Positions 52,546 through 61,877 of a stretch of 64,000 nucleotides of DNA are shown one piece after another (the first letter of the stretch is position 1; the number at the start of each line of letters is the position of its first letter). Origin of the DNA: Allobosea sp. TND4EK4 (GTDB lineage Bacteria; Pseudomonadota; Alphaproteobacteria; Rhizobiales; Beijerinckiaceae); contig NZ_FTMO01000005.1 in NCBI RefSeq assembly GCF_900156025.1, forward strand, positions 124,001 through 188,000, given 5' to 3'. A model generated the notes under the pieces. It was not told where the DNA came from. It ran no database searches and was given only the letters and a program-made list of their open reading frames with translations. Both the position numbers and the translations under genes were made by a program.

Positions 52546-53271
52546 GTGAAGCACATTCTTCTGATCGACGACGACCCGACGATCCGCGATCTGCTGTCCG
52601 ACTACCTGTCGCAACACGCGTTCCGCGTCACCGCGATCAGCGACAGCCGACCGCTCGCGCGGATCGTCGGCACCGATGCAGTCGACCTCGTGGTCGTCGA
52701 CCTCAATCTCGGCCATGAAGACGGGCTGGAGATCGTCCGCCGCCTGTCCAGCACCTCGGATGCGCCGATCATCATCATCAGCGGCGACCGCCTGGACGAA
52801 GCCGACAAGGTCGTGGGGCTCGAACTCGGCGCCACCGACTATGTCACGAAGCCTTTCGCGATCCGCGAGTTCCTGGCTCGTGTGCGGGCATCTTTGAGGG
52901 AGAGGCCGGCGCCCAAAAGGCGGAGGGAGCGCAAGACATATCGCTTCGGCCGCTTTGAACTCGACATCGATATGCGAAGGCTCGTCGACGGCGACGGCGT
53001 GAACATCAAGCTCAGCGCCGGGGAATTCAAGCTGCTGACCGTCTTCCTGAAGGCGCCCCAGCACGTGCTGTCGCGTGAGCAACTGCTGACGGAAACGCGC
53101 AGTCACAACGACGATGTGTTTGATCGCAGCATCGATGTTTTGATCCTGAGGCTGCGGCGAAAGCTCGAGGTGGACCCGGCCCGGCCGAAGCTCATCCGAA
53201 CCGAACGCGGGGCGGGCTATGTCTTGACCAGCGATGTCACGGTCAGCGACGCAGCGCGCCTGCGGACATGA
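52546..53271 (+). CDS. OmpR-family response regulator
   Basis: The 241-aa protein starts at GTG 52546 (KHILLIDDDPTIRDLLSDYL), with GGAG eight bases upstream; ATG 52516 is an alternative. The receiver domain has the acidic pair DDD, phospho-acceptor Asp52 in VVVDLNLGHEDG, and Lys in TDYVTKPF. The winged-helix output domain has FDRSIDVLILRLRRKLEVDP and TERGAGYVLTSDV. No partner histidine kinase is adjacent, so it is an orphan in this window. Confidence 0.9.
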   Translation: MKHILLIDDDPTIRDLLSDYLSQHAFRVTAISDSRPLARIVGTDAVDLVVVDLNLGHEDGLEIVRRLSSTSDAPIIIISGDRLDEADKVVGLELGATDYVTKPFAIREFLARVRASLRERPAPKRRRERKTYRFGRFELDIDMRRLVDGDGVNIKLSAGEFKLLTVFLKAPQHVLSREQLLTETRSHNDDVFDRSIDVLILRLRRKLEVDPARPKLIRTERGAGYVLTSDVTVSDAARLRT

Positions 53272-53832
53272 CCCGAAAAGGCCCGGCGGGTCGGCGCGCG
53301 GCGGTCATCTGCGTCCGCCTGGCCGGCCGGTTGCCGCTGGTGGCGCAGTTGCCGGCTGCCGCCGGGGCAAAAACCTGGCGCGGGCGCCTCAGACGAGCGC
53401 CATGTCCGTCGCGTCCCGGGCCTGCGCAGCTTCGCGGTCACGGCGCCCTTTATCCCCGATCGCGGACCGGCAGAGTGAGCCCGCCGCGATGATGCCGGCA
53501 GCCGGGTGGGACGGATGCCGGTGCGCCAGGAGCCAGCAAACGACATGGGCCCAACACGTCGTCGAACTCCTCGGTCGAATATTTCATCTGTAACGTCAAA
53601 ACCGGATCTGCTCGTGTCCGTGTAACAAGGTATCCGGATAACGGCCTCATCGCAGACGATGGAGCCGTCGATGAAGTACTCCGATCCAACACATGTGAAA
53701 GATCGGGCCGATCACCTTTTGCGGCTACCCTCAACGGGCGTGAACATCATCGCGTTGCGGCGATCGAAGGGGGATCACCCGTGGCACCGATGGGGTTTCT
53801 CCCCGCGCTGTGACGCGCCAACTCCCCCGGTG
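53272..53832. other. Gene-free stretch before the DUF1127 gene
   Basis: No gene is well supported. The frame of the DUF1127 gene is open from ATG 53659 (EPSMKYSDPTHVKDRADHLL), so a longer N-terminus is possible. GTATCCGGATA around 53630-53640 includes a perfect TATCCGGATA palindrome and could be an operator. Confidence 0.35.
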
Positions 53833-54186
53833 ATGTCGCCCGAATGCATCGGGACACGCACCCCCGTGTCTGGGGTCTCCTGGATCGAACGGCTGGTGAT
53901 CGATTTCGGGATCGCCGGCAACGCCCCGGCATTCGGCAGTGCCTTCGAGCCCTGCCCAACGCGCCCGGTTCCCGCTCAGGCAAAGACCGCCCGACCGCTG
54001 CGTCCGACTCTGGCGCGCCGGTTGGGGGCGGCGGTTGCAAGCGCCTGGCATCGCATCGGGCGCGAGCTGGCGATCCGGCGCGCCTTGCAGGATCTGCGCC
54101 GGCTCGATGCGCCGATGCTGCGCGACATCGGCATCTTCGACGCCGACGCGATCGAGCTCTTCGTCCGCAACGGCGGCGAACGCTGA
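53833..54186 (+). CDS. DUF1127 protein
   Basis: The C-terminal 45 residues (WHRIGRELAIRRALQDLRRL, DAPMLRDIGIFDADAIELFV) are a classical DUF1127 domain with the LxxLxDxxLxDIGI pattern. Small DUF1127 proteins of alphaproteobacteria are RNA-binding helpers in phosphate and RNA turnover. The N-terminal 60 residues here are unusual and may be an extension; a shorter product starting later is possible. ATG 53833 is nominal. Confidence 0.65.
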   Translation: MSPECIGTRTPVSGVSWIERLVIDFGIAGNAPAFGSAFEPCPTRPVPAQAKTARPLRPTLARRLGAAVASAWHRIGRELAIRRALQDLRRLDAPMLRDIGIFDADAIELFVRNGGER

Positions 54187-54378
54187 GCCGCGAGGTCCCG
54201 GGCGCGCCCGTCGATAGGGCCGCATCGCCGGCTGCCGCTTCAACAATCCGACCGGGATCACCGTGACGGGCAGCGTCGGGACCAGCCCGCCCACCCCATC
54301 GCCGAAGCACCGCCGCTCGTCCGGGCTCCCGAAGCGCCCGACGGGTTCGGCGCTCCAACCCGCAAGACAGAGGCACCA

Positions 54379-56043
54379 ATGGACCATTCGACAGACATCA
54401 CAGGCCGCCCTCATCCCGATGATCAGTCTGCTAAGCGGCAGGGCGATCCACAGTGGGACAGCTTCGATTTCATCGTCTGCGGCGCCGGCTCCAGCGGTTG
54501 CGTGGTCGCGGCGCGCCTGGCGGAGGACGGAAATGCCAGCGTCCTCCTGCTGGAGGCCGGCGGAGACGACGAATCCGAGACCGTGTCGGACCCCGCGCAG
54601 TGGCCTCTCAATCTCGGCAGCAGCCGCGACTGGGGCTTCGTGGGAGAACCGTCGAGCGGCCTGGGCGGCCGTCGCCTGGCCCTGAGCATGGGCAAAGGCC
54701 TCGGCGGCGGCTCCAGCATCAACGTCATGGTCTGGGCTCGCGGTCACCAGGCGGACTGGGATTACTTCGCCGCCGAGACCGGGGACGAGGCCTGGGGCTA
54801 TCAGTCGGTTCTCGGCTATTATCGCCGGATCGAGGATTGGCGCGGCGCGCCCGATCCGCTGCGTCGCGGGTCCGGCGGTCCTGTCTACGTCGCTCAGCCT
54901 TCCGCGCCGCAGCCCGTCGCCTGCACGCTCGTCAAGGCTGCAGGCACGATGGGTATTCCCGTCTTCGATTCTCCCAATGGGGAGATGATGGAAAGCGCGG
55001 GCGGGGCCGCGATCGCGGAGCTGCGGGTGCGCGGCGGCAAGCGTGAATCGGTGTTCCGCTCCTATGCCCATCGCATGATGGTGCGACCGAATCTGACGGT
55101 CGTGACCGGCGCGCTGGTCACACGCGTCCTGTTGGACGGCCGGAAGGCGGTCGGTGTCGAGATCCTGCACAAGGGCGAACGGCGGCAGATCCGTGCCCGT
55201 TGCGAAACCGTGCTGTCGCTCGGAGCCGTCCAGACCCCGAAGGTCCTCATGCAGTCCGGGATCGGCCCCGAGGCCGAGCTGAAGACCCATGGCATCGACG
55301 TGGTCCAGCATCTCCCCGGCGTCGGCAGCAACCATCAGGACCATATCGCCTTCGGCTGCACCTGGGCCTACCGAAAGCCCCAGCCCGTCGGAGCGGGCGG
55401 CTGCGAAGCGGCGATCTACTGGAAGAGCGATTCCCGCCTGCCGGCGCCGGATATCCTCCAGTGCCAGCTCGAATTCGCGGTGCCTTCGCCGGCTGAGACC
55501 GGGATCGAGACGCCGGCGCATGGCTGGACGATGTTTGCAGGGCTCGCCCAGCCCAAAAGCCGCGGGCGGCTGCGCCTCTCCGGGCCCAATGCCGCCGATC
55601 CCATGCTGATCGAGCCGAACGCGCTCAGCGAACCGGAAGACATCCAAGCCGCACTGGCGGCCGTCGAGCTGTGCCGCGAGATCGGCAACGCCAGGGCCTT
55701 CGACGATCTCGTCGAACGGGAAACGGCGCCGGGCCTGCGCGACCGCGCGGGCATGCTCGATTTCATCCGCAAATCGGCGGTGACCTACTGGCACCAGTCG
55801 GGCACGGCCAAGATGGGACGCGACCGGATGTCGGTGGTCGACAGCCAGCTCAGGGTCTACGGGATCGAGGGGCTGCGGGTCGCCGATGCGTCGATCATGC
55901 CGCGCATCACGGTCGGCAACATCATGGCGCCCTGCGTCGTCATCGGTGAGCGCGCAGCCGACATGATCCGGCGACAGCACGGGCTGTCGGCGGCCGAGTG
56001 TTCCGGCATGGCGGCCGGGACAGGGGGTGAGGCTGCCCTCTGA
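54379..56043 (+). CDS. GMC-family oxidoreductase (choline dehydrogenase-like)
   Basis: The 554-aa flavoenzyme has the FAD fold FDFIVCGAGSSGCVVAARLA near 29-48 and LLLEAGGDD. GMC signature 1 is MGKGLGGGSSINVMVWARGH, and signature 2 is SLGAVQTPKVLMQSGIG. The C-terminal catalytic region has TYWHQSGTAKMG (His) and GNIMAPCVVIGERAADMI. GMC enzymes oxidise alcohols such as choline or glucose. The substrate is not evident. Confidence 0.92.
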   Translation: MDHSTDITGRPHPDDQSAKRQGDPQWDSFDFIVCGAGSSGCVVAARLAEDGNASVLLLEAGGDDESETVSDPAQWPLNLGSSRDWGFVGEPSSGLGGRRLALSMGKGLGGGSSINVMVWARGHQADWDYFAAETGDEAWGYQSVLGYYRRIEDWRGAPDPLRRGSGGPVYVAQPSAPQPVACTLVKAAGTMGIPVFDSPNGEMMESAGGAAIAELRVRGGKRESVFRSYAHRMMVRPNLTVVTGALVTRVLLDGRKAVGVEILHKGERRQIRARCETVLSLGAVQTPKVLMQSGIGPEAELKTHGIDVVQHLPGVGSNHQDHIAFGCTWAYRKPQPVGAGGCEAAIYWKSDSRLPAPDILQCQLEFAVPSPAETGIETPAHGWTMFAGLAQPKSRGRLRLSGPNAADPMLIEPNALSEPEDIQAALAAVELCREIGNARAFDDLVERETAPGLRDRAGMLDFIRKSAVTYWHQSGTAKMGRDRMSVVDSQLRVYGIEGLRVADASIMPRITVGNIMAPCVVIGERAADMIRRQHGLSAAECSGMAAGTGGEAAL

Positions 56044-56330
56044 ACCGGCGCCCGTTCGCCAGCTCCTGCGCGACAACCGCCCTGGCGCCAAGACGCGCCA
56101 GGGCGCAATCGAAGCCTGGAATGCAAAGTCGCGCAGGGCCGGCCTCAAGACCATCGCGTCCACCGCCTTGCTGTCGCCCTGGCCGCAGAGCACCAGGGCG
56201 ACGTCGAGGTCCTTGCGGATGATCGCGAGCAGCGTGTGACGCCTGAGCGCTTCACAGAAGCGTGAGACCGGAACCTGGATGGAATAGTTCGCTCCCCTCG
56301 CATGTCTCACTCCCGAAACAGGAGCAGAAC

Positions 56331-57719
56331 ATGTCGAGCAGAAACGCAAAAGGCCTCAGCCGCCGCGCCGTGATCCAGGCGACCGTTGCCGCCGCGGCGA
56401 TGGGGTCGGTCGCAGCCCGGGCACAGACGCCGGCTGCGCAGCCGGGTCCGCGAGCGGGAGACCGGGTCTTCATCACCAACGAGGATTCCAACACGCTCAG
56501 CGTCATCGATCCGGTGTCAAACGAGCTGCTGCCGACCGTCAATCTGACCAGCTTCGACGAGGATGCGCGCCCTCCCTTCCGCTTCGTGACCGGCAACGTC
56601 ACGCCGACGCATGGAGAGATGATCCAGAAGCCGCTCTATCACGGCGCAATCTCGATCCACGGCTGTGTCCCGTCCCCGGATTCGCGGATCTTCGCGACGG
56701 CGGGCCGTGGCACGAGCAATCTCTACCTCGTCGACGCGGTGACGCTGAAGGTCATCGGCAATCAGCCCAACCCGATGGCGGGCCCGACGACGGCCGCCGA
56801 TTCCCTGACCTCCGGCATCCTCGTCGGTCGCGAGCCGCACGAACCCACCTTCACCAGGAACGGCAGGGAGATCTGGGTCGCACTGCGCGGCGAGAACAGG
56901 CTCGCCGTCATCGATGTCGAGCGCGCCAAGGCGGAGTCGGCGGGCGAACTGCCGCGCGGGGCGGCGATCCGCCGCTTCATGCCCGTCCTGCCAGGGCCGG
57001 CCATGGTCTGGTTCTCGGCCGGCGGCGAGACCGCCTTCGTGATCTCGCAGAAGATTCCGCGCATCGACGTCTTCAGCGTCCGATATGACGGGCAGGGTTT
57101 TTCGACGGCGGAGCGCAAGGCGACGATCGAGACCTCGGCGCAGGACCGCTTCGGCTTCGCGCCGTTCCTGAAGATCAGTCCCGATGGCCGCGAATTCTGG
57201 ATATCGCAGAAGCTCGCCGATGGCCTCTCGGTCTACGACGCCGGCGCCGAGCACAAGCTTCTCGAGCATCTGCCGCTCGGCGAGCGGGCCCGTCCCAACC
57301 ATGTCGAATTCGTGCAGAACGACCGTGGCAATGTCGCCTACGCGACCTTCGGCCGGGTCGACGATGACGGGCCGGACGGCCGGGCGGCCAGCCGGATCGC
57401 CATCATCGACCGGTCCGCGCCGGCCGGCCGGCGCCGCGTCGTCGGCCACTTCTTCAGTCATGGCCGCGAGGCGCACGGCATCTGGACCGACCCTTCAAAC
57501 AGCAAGCTCTATGTCGCTCACGAGCTGGACGAATTGCCCGGTTCGCCGCATGCGGGACAGACGGTCTGCTGCGTGTTCGATGTGGCGGATCCGCTGCGCC
57601 CGCGCTTCGTCAGGCAGATCCCGCTCGGGACTCTCGATCTGCCGTCGGGCAAGCTGCGCAACAAGAAGTCGATCAACCTCGTCTATGTGCGCCCCGGCGC
57701 ACGCAGCGCGACCGCGTGA
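56331..57719 (+). CDS. Tat-exported YVTN beta-propeller protein
   Basis: A twin-arginine signal peptide (KGLSRRAVIQATVAAAAMGS, then VAARAQ) precedes about 420 residues of beta-propeller repeats: VFITNEDSNTLSVIDPVSNE, IFATAGRGTSNLYLVDAVTL, WVALRGENRLAVIDVERAKA and KLYVAHELDELPGSPHAGQT. ATG 56331 has AGGAG. Such secreted propellers bind partners or redox cofactors. It is followed at 12 bp by the DUF305 gene, so the two are one unit. Confidence 0.85.
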   Translation: MSSRNAKGLSRRAVIQATVAAAAMGSVAARAQTPAAQPGPRAGDRVFITNEDSNTLSVIDPVSNELLPTVNLTSFDEDARPPFRFVTGNVTPTHGEMIQKPLYHGAISIHGCVPSPDSRIFATAGRGTSNLYLVDAVTLKVIGNQPNPMAGPTTAADSLTSGILVGREPHEPTFTRNGREIWVALRGENRLAVIDVERAKAESAGELPRGAAIRRFMPVLPGPAMVWFSAGGETAFVISQKIPRIDVFSVRYDGQGFSTAERKATIETSAQDRFGFAPFLKISPDGREFWISQKLADGLSVYDAGAEHKLLEHLPLGERARPNHVEFVQNDRGNVAYATFGRVDDDGPDGRAASRIAIIDRSAPAGRRRVVGHFFSHGREAHGIWTDPSNSKLYVAHELDELPGSPHAGQTVCCVFDVADPLRPRFVRQIPLGTLDLPSGKLRNKKSINLVYVRPGARSATA

Positions 57720-57731
57720 AGGAAGCAGACA

Positions 57732-58220
57732 ATGGCCTTCTCGCTCGGCACAATCCTGACGCGGATCACGGACGGGCCGGTGCTCGCCCAGCATCATGGG
57801 CACGCCGCCCCTCACGCTCATGGCCCGAAGGGCGGCGCGGCTCCCCCGCCGGCCACGGTCCAGGGGCCGACGGCAGGTCCGGCTCCGGCCAGCGCGACAC
57901 CGCCCGCCCCGGCGGGCTATGACGTCTTCATCAGGGACATGCATGTCGGCATGGAGAAGATGATGCAGGACATGCATGCCGATCCGCCATCCGGCGATCC
58001 CGACATCGACTTCCTCGTCATGATGGTGCCGCACCATTGGGGTGCGGTCGAGATGGCGCGGCTTGTGCTGCGTCATGGGCGCGACCCGCTCGTCCGCGAA
58101 ATTGCGCAGACCATCCTCGCGGGGCAGCAGACCGAAATGCAGGGCATGCGCGGACGCCTCGACGCGCTTCGGCGCGGCACGGACGACTATCCGTCGCTCA
58201 GCGGCAACCGGGGCCCCTGA
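57732..58220 (+). CDS. DUF305 (CopM-type) protein
   Basis: The N-terminus is His/Pro-rich (LAQHHGHAAPHAHGPKGGAA). The C-terminal half has the DUF305 helical bundle: VFIRDMHVGMEKMMQDMHAD, DIDFLVMMVPHHWGAVEMAR and AQTILAGQQTEMQGMRGRLD. Met/His patterns suggest metal binding, as in copper-associated CopM. It belongs to the beta-propeller/sigma-factor cluster. No typical signal peptide is visible, though the Tat-exported partner hints at the periplasm. Confidence 0.83.
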   Translation: MAFSLGTILTRITDGPVLAQHHGHAAPHAHGPKGGAAPPPATVQGPTAGPAPASATPPAPAGYDVFIRDMHVGMEKMMQDMHADPPSGDPDIDFLVMMVPHHWGAVEMARLVLRHGRDPLVREIAQTILAGQQTEMQGMRGRLDALRRGTDDYPSLSGNRGP

Positions 58221-58222
58221 TC

Positions 58223-58738
58223 ATGCTCGGCAGCGTGTCCGACCTCGAGATCGAAGCCCAGATTCCAGCCCTGAGGCGGTTTGCCCGCTCGCTTGCCCGC
58301 AACCCCGACGATGCGGACGAACTGGTTCAGGATACGCTGCTGCAGGCGCTTTCGCGCTGGCGGCAACTGCGAAAGCCGGGCAGCGTCAGGGCGTGGCTGT
58401 TCCAGATCCTGTTCAACCTGCACAGGACGCATGGGCGCCGCCGCCAGCGCGATCTCGCCCGTTTCGATCATGACGATGGGGCCGACCATGCCGACCCGTC
58501 CAGCGACCAGCATCAGGCGCTTCACCTCGGCGACGCGCTCTCGGCGCTGGCGCGGCTGCCGCAGGACCAGCGCATTGCGCTCGAACTGGTTGCGGTTCAG
58601 GGCATGACCTATGAGGAGGTCGCCAGAGTGACCGAGGTGCCGATCGGAACCGTGATGTCGCGCCTGAGCCGGGCCCGCGAACGCCTGCGTACCGAGCTGG
58701 AGGGCAGCAATGTCACCCCGTTCCGGAGGCTGAAATGA
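58223..58738 (+). CDS. ECF-type RNA polymerase sigma factor
   Basis: The 171-aa protein has region 2 (RFARSLARNPDDADELVQDT, LLQALSRWRQLRKPGSVRAW, LFQILFNLHRTHGRRRQRDL) and region 4 (LARLPQDQRIALELVAVQGM, TYEEVARVTEVPIGTVMSRL, SRARERLRTELEG). Its stop overlaps the anti-sigma start by four bases. It would direct RNA polymerase to a stress regulon, perhaps including the propeller/DUF305 genes just upstream. Confidence 0.93.
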   Translation: MLGSVSDLEIEAQIPALRRFARSLARNPDDADELVQDTLLQALSRWRQLRKPGSVRAWLFQILFNLHRTHGRRRQRDLARFDHDDGADHADPSSDQHQALHLGDALSALARLPQDQRIALELVAVQGMTYEEVARVTEVPIGTVMSRLSRARERLRTELEGSNVTPFRRLK

Positions 58739-59502
58739 TGTCGCGCTCGGGTCCGATCGGCGATGACGACATCCAGGCCTTCATCGATGGCCGCCTCGCG
58801 CCGGATCGGCTGCGCGAGGTCGAGGCTTTCCTCGCCTCGGAGCCGGCTCTGCGCAGCCGCATCGAGCAGCAGCGCGCCGACGTGCACGCCCTGAGAGCCG
58901 CCGCTCAGCTGCGGCCTCCCGAACCGATTCCGGCCTCGCTGCGATTGTCCGAGGTTCGGCGGCGACGCGCGGCTCAGACCATCTCCCGGTACCGGCAATT
59001 GGCGGCCGGCCTGTGCCTCTTTGCTGTCGGCGGTCTGCTGGGCGCGGGCCTGGTTCGGCATCAGCCGGCCCCGGTCGCGGCGCGACCCCAGATGGCCGAT
59101 GCCGTCGTCGCGTTTCGCGCCTTCGCAGGCCGCTCGGTCGACATGGTCGAGTTTCCGGCGGCCCAGGTCGCGGTGATGAGGCAGATGATCTCGCGACACC
59201 TGCGGCAGGACATCGTCGTGCCCGATCTCTCGGGCGTCGGCCTCAGCTTTCGGGGCGGGCGGCTGCTTGCCAGCGACGAGGGACCGGGCGGCATGTTCGT
59301 CTATGCCGGCCCGGCGGGCGAGACGATCGCGGTTTATGTCAAGACGCTCGCCGCGGCTCGCAAGGCGGATCTGAACTCGCGCCAGGATGGCGAGGTCACA
59401 GCCTATTTCTGGTTCACCGGCGGGCTCGGCTATGCGGTCCTTGGACCATCGACGTCCCCGTATGCAAAGCGCGCAGCCGAGCAACTCAGTTCAAGGGAGT
59501 GA
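58735..59502 (+). CDS. Membrane-anchored anti-sigma factor
   Basis: The 255-aa protein opens with DDDIQAFIDGRLAPDRLREV, the helical cytoplasmic domain of this family, then a membrane helix (LAAGLCLFAVGGLLGAGLV) near 88-106 and a periplasmic domain (RAFAGRSVDMVEFPAAQVAV, GGRLLASDEGPGGMFVYAGP). It lacks the HxxxCxxC zinc motif, so it is not a ZAS-type sensor. It is translationally coupled to the ECF gene and should hold the sigma factor inactive. Confidence 0.88.
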   Translation: MMSRSGPIGDDDIQAFIDGRLAPDRLREVEAFLASEPALRSRIEQQRADVHALRAAAQLRPPEPIPASLRLSEVRRRRAAQTISRYRQLAAGLCLFAVGGLLGAGLVRHQPAPVAARPQMADAVVAFRAFAGRSVDMVEFPAAQVAVMRQMISRHLRQDIVVPDLSGVGLSFRGGRLLASDEGPGGMFVYAGPAGETIAVYVKTLAAARKADLNSRQDGEVTAYFWFTGGLGYAVLGPSTSPYAKRAAEQLSSRE

Positions 59503-59716
59503 GAGTGGATAAGCCTGTGCAGATGATTATTCGAACGCGCCCCGCGCTGCGGCGTATCGAGCTCAGCACTCGGCAATTCCCGCGGTCATCGTCGATGAAC
59601 GCGGTCGTCTTTTGAACGGGCGGCCGAGCTCCTCTCTCCTGACAAGAGTTACGCGCAGTCGCCGAAAGCGGTCTGGGCAAAACACGCCGATGCCCTGGCA
59701 TGGGCCCGGCGGGCGT

Positions 59717-59945
59717 TCACTTCGCCTTGTCCAGAGCCCCTTTCGCTGCCACCTCGATGACATTGGCCGCAGCCTTGGGCTGTGTCAGAAAAACGACGTG
59801 ACTGCCCTCGACCTCGGTCGTGGCCGCGCCGATACACCGCGCGGTGCTCCGCAACAGCTCCGGCGATGGCTCAGTCCTCGGTCGCCGCGACGTACCAGCT
59901 CGGCCTGGTCTTCCAGGCCCTGACCGTAAGAACGGTAGACCTAAG
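59717..59945 (-). pseudogene. Decayed alpha/beta hydrolase C-terminus
   Basis: On the minus strand two frames give the pieces VRAWKTRPSWYVAATED, then a stop, and GSHVVFLTQPKAAANVIEVA, AKGALDKAK, stop at 59717. They match the C-terminal half of the hydrolase at 51551-52339 (SKPSWAVIATEDK ... SHALFMTQPKVVSDVIDEAA). The first half of the gene is absent and the pieces are separated by a frameshift. Confidence 0.75.
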
Positions 59946-60058
59946 CGTAAATCGGGGCCGACAATCGCGGCTTTGAAGCGTACGGCCCCCTCGAAAGCTC
60001 TTCTCGCGCGTTGCGGCTCGGCCGCCGATCGGAACTGGACGGCGTGACAATATCGCTT

Positions 60059-61432
60059 TCAGGCCGGCCCGGATCGCTGATCGGGTCCCAAGGGGCGCAC
60101 GCCGTCCGCCTGCGTCATGAGCCGCGCTCCGCGCTGCCATGTCAGGTAACGGGAGAGCCACTGCGTCGCCACAAGCAGCCGCCGCTCGAAGCCCGCGAGC
60201 AGATAGATGTGCACGAAGGCCCAGAGCAGCCAGGCGAGGCGGCCCTTCAACTGCCTGCCGCCGCCGAAATCGAAGATCGCGGCGTTCCGGCCGATGATCG
60301 CGGCGTTCCCGCGGTTGCGAAACCTGAAGTCAGGCACCTGAGTACCGCGCAGGGCGCCCGCGAGGCCCTTGCCGAGGAACTGCCCTTGCTGCTTGGCGAC
60401 CTGGGCCAGGGCGGGCAGCGGCCTTCCATCCTCACCATCGAGGTGAGCCAGATCACCGATCGCGAAGATCCGCTTGTCAAAGCCCCGGACAGCGAGATCG
60501 CGATCGACGGGAATCCGTCCGCCCCGAGCTGCGGCGACCCCGTCCAGCCATTCCACCGCGGAGGCCGCGCGCGTTCCGGCGCCCCAGATCACCGTCGCGG
60601 AGGCGATGGACCCGTTCTGCAGTTCGACGCCCTCGGCATCGATGGTCTTCACGGCCGCTCCGAGCCGCACCTCGACCCCGAGCTTGGCGAGGCGCGCAGC
60701 GGCGTAGCGGGCGAGCGGTTCGGGGAAAGCCGCGAGCAGCCGGGCTCCCGCCTCGACCAGGATGATGCGGGCCTCGCGGGTATCGATCCGCCTGAAGTCC
60801 CGCCGCAACGAATGGTGCACGAGTTCGGCGAGCGCGCCTGCCATTTCGACTCCGGTCGGTCCTCCGCCGACGACGACGAAGGTCATCAGGCTGTGCCTGA
60901 GCGCGGGGTCTGGGCTGGTTTCGGCCCGTTCGAGTGCACCCAGCACGGCAGCCCTGATGGCCGTGGCGTCGGGCAGATCGCGCGGACACGGCGCATGGGG
61001 CGCCCAGTCGTCATGGCCGAAATAGTGGCAGACCGAGCCGGTCGCGAGCACCAGGAAGCGGTAGGGCAGCCTCCGCCCATCCTGCAACAGAACTTCATGC
61101 GCCGACGTGTCGACCCCTTCGACCGAGCCCAGTTCGACCCGCACGCTGGAATAACGGCGCAGCAGCCGGCGGATCGGCTGCGCTATGTCCGCCGGCGACA
61201 GCGCCGCAGTGGCCACCTGGTAGAGCAGCGGCACGAAAAGGTGATAATTATGCCGGTCCACCAGCACGGTCTCGACTCCGGCCGCGCCCAAGGTCTTGGC
61301 ACAGGCGAGGCCGGCAAATCCGCCGCCCACGACGACCACCGGCCGCTCGCCCCGAGGCCGGCCCATCCGGTCCGGGAACGGCACCTCGGCAGCCGCTGAT
61401 GTCGCTGACGGGCGGCCGGCGTCGGATGTCAT
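60059..61432 (-). CDS. Type II NADH dehydrogenase (NDH-2)
   Basis: The 457-aa flavoprotein passes electrons from NADH to quinone without pumping protons. Two Rossmann motifs appear: PVVVVGGGFAGLACAKTLGA for FAD and FVVVGGGPTGVEMAGALAEL for NADH. LYQVATAALSPADIAQPIRR and IFAIGDLAHLDGEDGRPLPA are typical NDH-2 blocks. The C-terminal helix region (GRLAWLLWAFVHIYLLAGFE) anchors it to the membrane. Its start overlaps the DUF2934 stop by four bases. Confidence 0.92.
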   Translation of the reverse strand: MTSDAGRPSATSAAAEVPFPDRMGRPRGERPVVVVGGGFAGLACAKTLGAAGVETVLVDRHNYHLFVPLLYQVATAALSPADIAQPIRRLLRRYSSVRVELGSVEGVDTSAHEVLLQDGRRLPYRFLVLATGSVCHYFGHDDWAPHAPCPRDLPDATAIRAAVLGALERAETSPDPALRHSLMTFVVVGGGPTGVEMAGALAELVHHSLRRDFRRIDTREARIILVEAGARLLAAFPEPLARYAAARLAKLGVEVRLGAAVKTIDAEGVELQNGSIASATVIWGAGTRAASAVEWLDGVAAARGGRIPVDRDLAVRGFDKRIFAIGDLAHLDGEDGRPLPALAQVAKQQGQFLGKGLAGALRGTQVPDFRFRNRGNAAIIGRNAAIFDFGGGRQLKGRLAWLLWAFVHIYLLAGFERRLLVATQWLSRYLTWQRGARLMTQADGVRPLGPDQRSGPA

Positions 61433-61767
61433 CGAGGAGCCGGCTCGCGGGCAGCGCGGCGATTGCTGCGCCTCGGAGCCCTGGTCGTGCCTTCCTGATC
61501 CCCGAGCGCCGTGGGGATTGCCTGGTTCTCGACCGCGAGGACAGGCTCTCCGCCGGGCGTCGCCGCGGTCGCGGGTTCATCCGGCCCGCCCCCTGGCACC
61601 GGCGTCCTGGCGGGCGCAGGCTGCCCGGCATCCGCCGAAGCGGAGGCCCAGATTTCCTTGGCCGCGTCCCAGTGTCGAGCCTCCAGCCCGTCGGGCCGGC
61701 CTTCTTCCTCCCAAAGCCGGTAGGCGATGGCCCTGATCTCGTCGTCACGGTCGGCTGATGCGGACAT
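61429..61767 (-). CDS. DUF2934 protein, 112 aa
   Basis: ATG 61765-61767 follows AGGAGA. Residues 8-42 (RDDEIRAIAYRLWEEEGRPD, GLEARHWDAAKEIWAS) form the DUF2934 domain. The rest is a Pro/Ala/Gly-rich disordered tail. It is coupled to NDH-2 by ATGA overlap. DUF2934 proteins accompany stress genes in Hyphomicrobiales; function unknown. Confidence 0.8.
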   Translation of the reverse strand: MSASADRDDEIRAIAYRLWEEEGRPDGLEARHWDAAKEIWASASADAGQPAPARTPVPGGGPDEPATAATPGGEPVLAVENQAIPTALGDQEGTTRAPRRSNRRAAREPAPR

Positions 61768-61877
61768 GAAGGATCTCCTGTGGTGGGCCGCGCCCGCCTC
61801 TCGCTGCAAAGGCGAGAGACGGAGGAACGGATCAGGCCGAGCGCCGCCCTGCGATTGATGCGCTTGCTCGCCCGCGG

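Noticed and set aside
53731..56349. An open frame of over 870 codons on the minus strand across the GMC gene and DUF1127 gene
   Set aside because: It is the antisense of well-recognised genes; high GC in third codon positions keeps the opposite frame open. Its residues are Arg/Gly/His-rich and match no fold.
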